Assembly (NCBI GenBank): GCA_023480605.1
Contig: JAMCWS010000261.1
Coordinates: 1-6,053, forward strand
Origin: a bacterium
GTDB taxonomy: Bacteria > Sumerlaeota > Sumerlaeia > MVZB01
Direction of reading: 5' to 3'
DNA: 6,053 nucleotides
The position numbers were made by a program, and so were the translations under genes. This document shows, one piece after another, positions 5,438 through 6,053 of this stretch. Each line of letters opens with the position of its first letter. The first letter of the stretch is position 1. Below the pieces are notes generated by a model that had not been told where the DNA came from, did not search any database, and saw only the letters and a list, made by a program, of their open reading frames with translations.

Positions 5438-6053
5438 ATGGCGAATGCCCACCTCGACGAATTCATGAATCATTTCGCCCACACGGCCCTGACCTATGAC
5501 GACGTGACGCTCGTGACCCAATACGCCGACTTTCTGCCGGCCGACACAAGCCTCCACACGCGCCTGACCCGCAACATCGAATTGAGCGTGCCCTTCTGCA
5601 GCGCGGCCATGGACACGGTGACCGAGGCCGAAATGGCGATCGCCATGGCCCTTCAGGGCGGGATCGGCATCATCCACAAGAACCTGGAGCCGGCCGTCCA
5701 GCGGACGCACGTCAAACGGGTCAAGTTCTACCTCAACGGATTCCTCGACAAGGCCCGGACGATGACGGCCGACCACACCGTCGGCGAAGTGCAGCGGATC
5801 AAGGCCGAACGGAACTGGTCGTTCAGTTCCTTCCCCATCCTCGACGGACAACGACGCTTGGAGGGCATCATCACCAGCCGCGAGCTTAAGTATTGCGATT
5901 CGCCCGACCGGCGGTTGGGCGAGATCATGATCCGCAATCCGGTGACGGCCCCCCAGGGGACGACCATCCAGCAGGCCTACGACTTGATGCGGCGCAACAA
6001 GATCTCGATTCTGCCGATCCTGGCCGAGGGGGGCGAGTTCCTCGGGATGTATT
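5438..6053 (+). CDS. guaB: Inosine-5'-monophosphate dehydrogenase, N-terminal part (cut by window edge)
   Basis: GuaB oxidises IMP to XMP with NAD+, the rate-limiting step of guanine nucleotide synthesis, in the cytoplasm. The 205 residues present start at ATG 5438, which has a good ribosome binding site. ALTYDDVTLV at 17-26 is the conserved opening of the barrel, and TRLTRNIELSVPF then leads to SAAMDTVTEAEMAIAMA (55-71). GGIGIIHKN (74-82) is a further hallmark of the family. A first CBS domain follows (from MTADHTVGEV at ~109 to GIITSRELKY at ~152). A second begins at GEIMIRNPVTAP (~161) and is still open at the edge. CBS pairs in this enzyme bind adenine or guanine nucleotides for allosteric control. 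The catalytic cysteine loop, expected about 100 residues further on, lies outside the window. Codon use matches the other GC-rich genes. GMP reductase shares the fold, but it normally lacks the CBS pair and so is unlikely. Confidence 0.96.
   Translation, partial: MANAHLDEFMNHFAHTALTYDDVTLVTQYADFLPADTSLHTRLTRNIELSVPFCSAAMDTVTEAEMAIAMALQGGIGIIHKNLEPAVQRTHVKRVKFYLNGFLDKARTMTADHTVGEVQRIKAERNWSFSSFPILDGQRRLEGIITSRELKYCDSPDRRLGEIMIRNPVTAPQGTTIQQAYDLMRRNKISILPILAEGGEFLGMY

Noticed and set aside
5411..5851. Minus-strand 146-codon open frame opposite guaB
   Set aside because: Antisense to a clear IMP dehydrogenase reading frame; an artefact of GC-rich coding DNA.

Overview
The window looks like a metagenomic contig piece with two compositional parts. 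Bases 1 to about 570 are moderate in GC (27 of 60 bases in 61-120, hand count). They encode the C-terminal helicase part of RecG, in a form that reads like a Bacteroidota protein. From about 580 to the end the DNA is very GC-rich (47 of 60 bases in 841-900) and looks like one bacterial genome. Its family content (a formylglycine sulfatase beside a creatininase-family hydrolase) is the kind often seen in Planctomycetota, Verrucomicrobiota, Lentisphaerota and related candidate phyla. I cannot assign a phylum from the sequence alone.

Layout, left to right: (1) 3-1601, plus strand, one open frame that joins a C-terminal piece of recG to a murA lacking its first ~90 codons; the seam is at about 567-581. 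(2) 2332-1616 and 3764-2358, minus strand, a two-gene unit in which the sulfatase is upstream and the creatininase-family hydrolase downstream, 25 bases apart. It converges on murA with only 14 bases between the stop codons. (3) 3765-4037, a spacer with an AT-rich leader for the sulfatase and a clear intrinsic terminator for the next gene. (4) 5075-4038, minus strand, a COMT-type SAM-dependent O-methyltransferase, possibly preceded by a small ORF (5269-5093). (5) 5085-5437, a divergent intergenic region with a candidate promoter and a GC-rich leader. (6) 5438-6053, plus strand, the N-terminal half of guaB (IMP dehydrogenase), cut by the window edge.

How the genes fit together: murA (peptidoglycan precursor) and guaB (guanine nucleotide synthesis) are housekeeping genes. 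The sulfatase and hydrolase pair is probably catabolic, removing sulfate and then cleaving an amide or cyclic amide in the same substrate, but the substrate is unknown. The methyltransferase has its own terminator and no evident partner except the doubtful small ORF.

I see no convincing new multi-gene system. The most striking signal is the recG-murA join. Each half lacks parts its family needs and the base composition changes at the seam, so an assembly chimera is the leading explanation, not a new fusion protein. No rRNA, CRISPR array or insertion sequence was recognised, and I noticed no tRNA.
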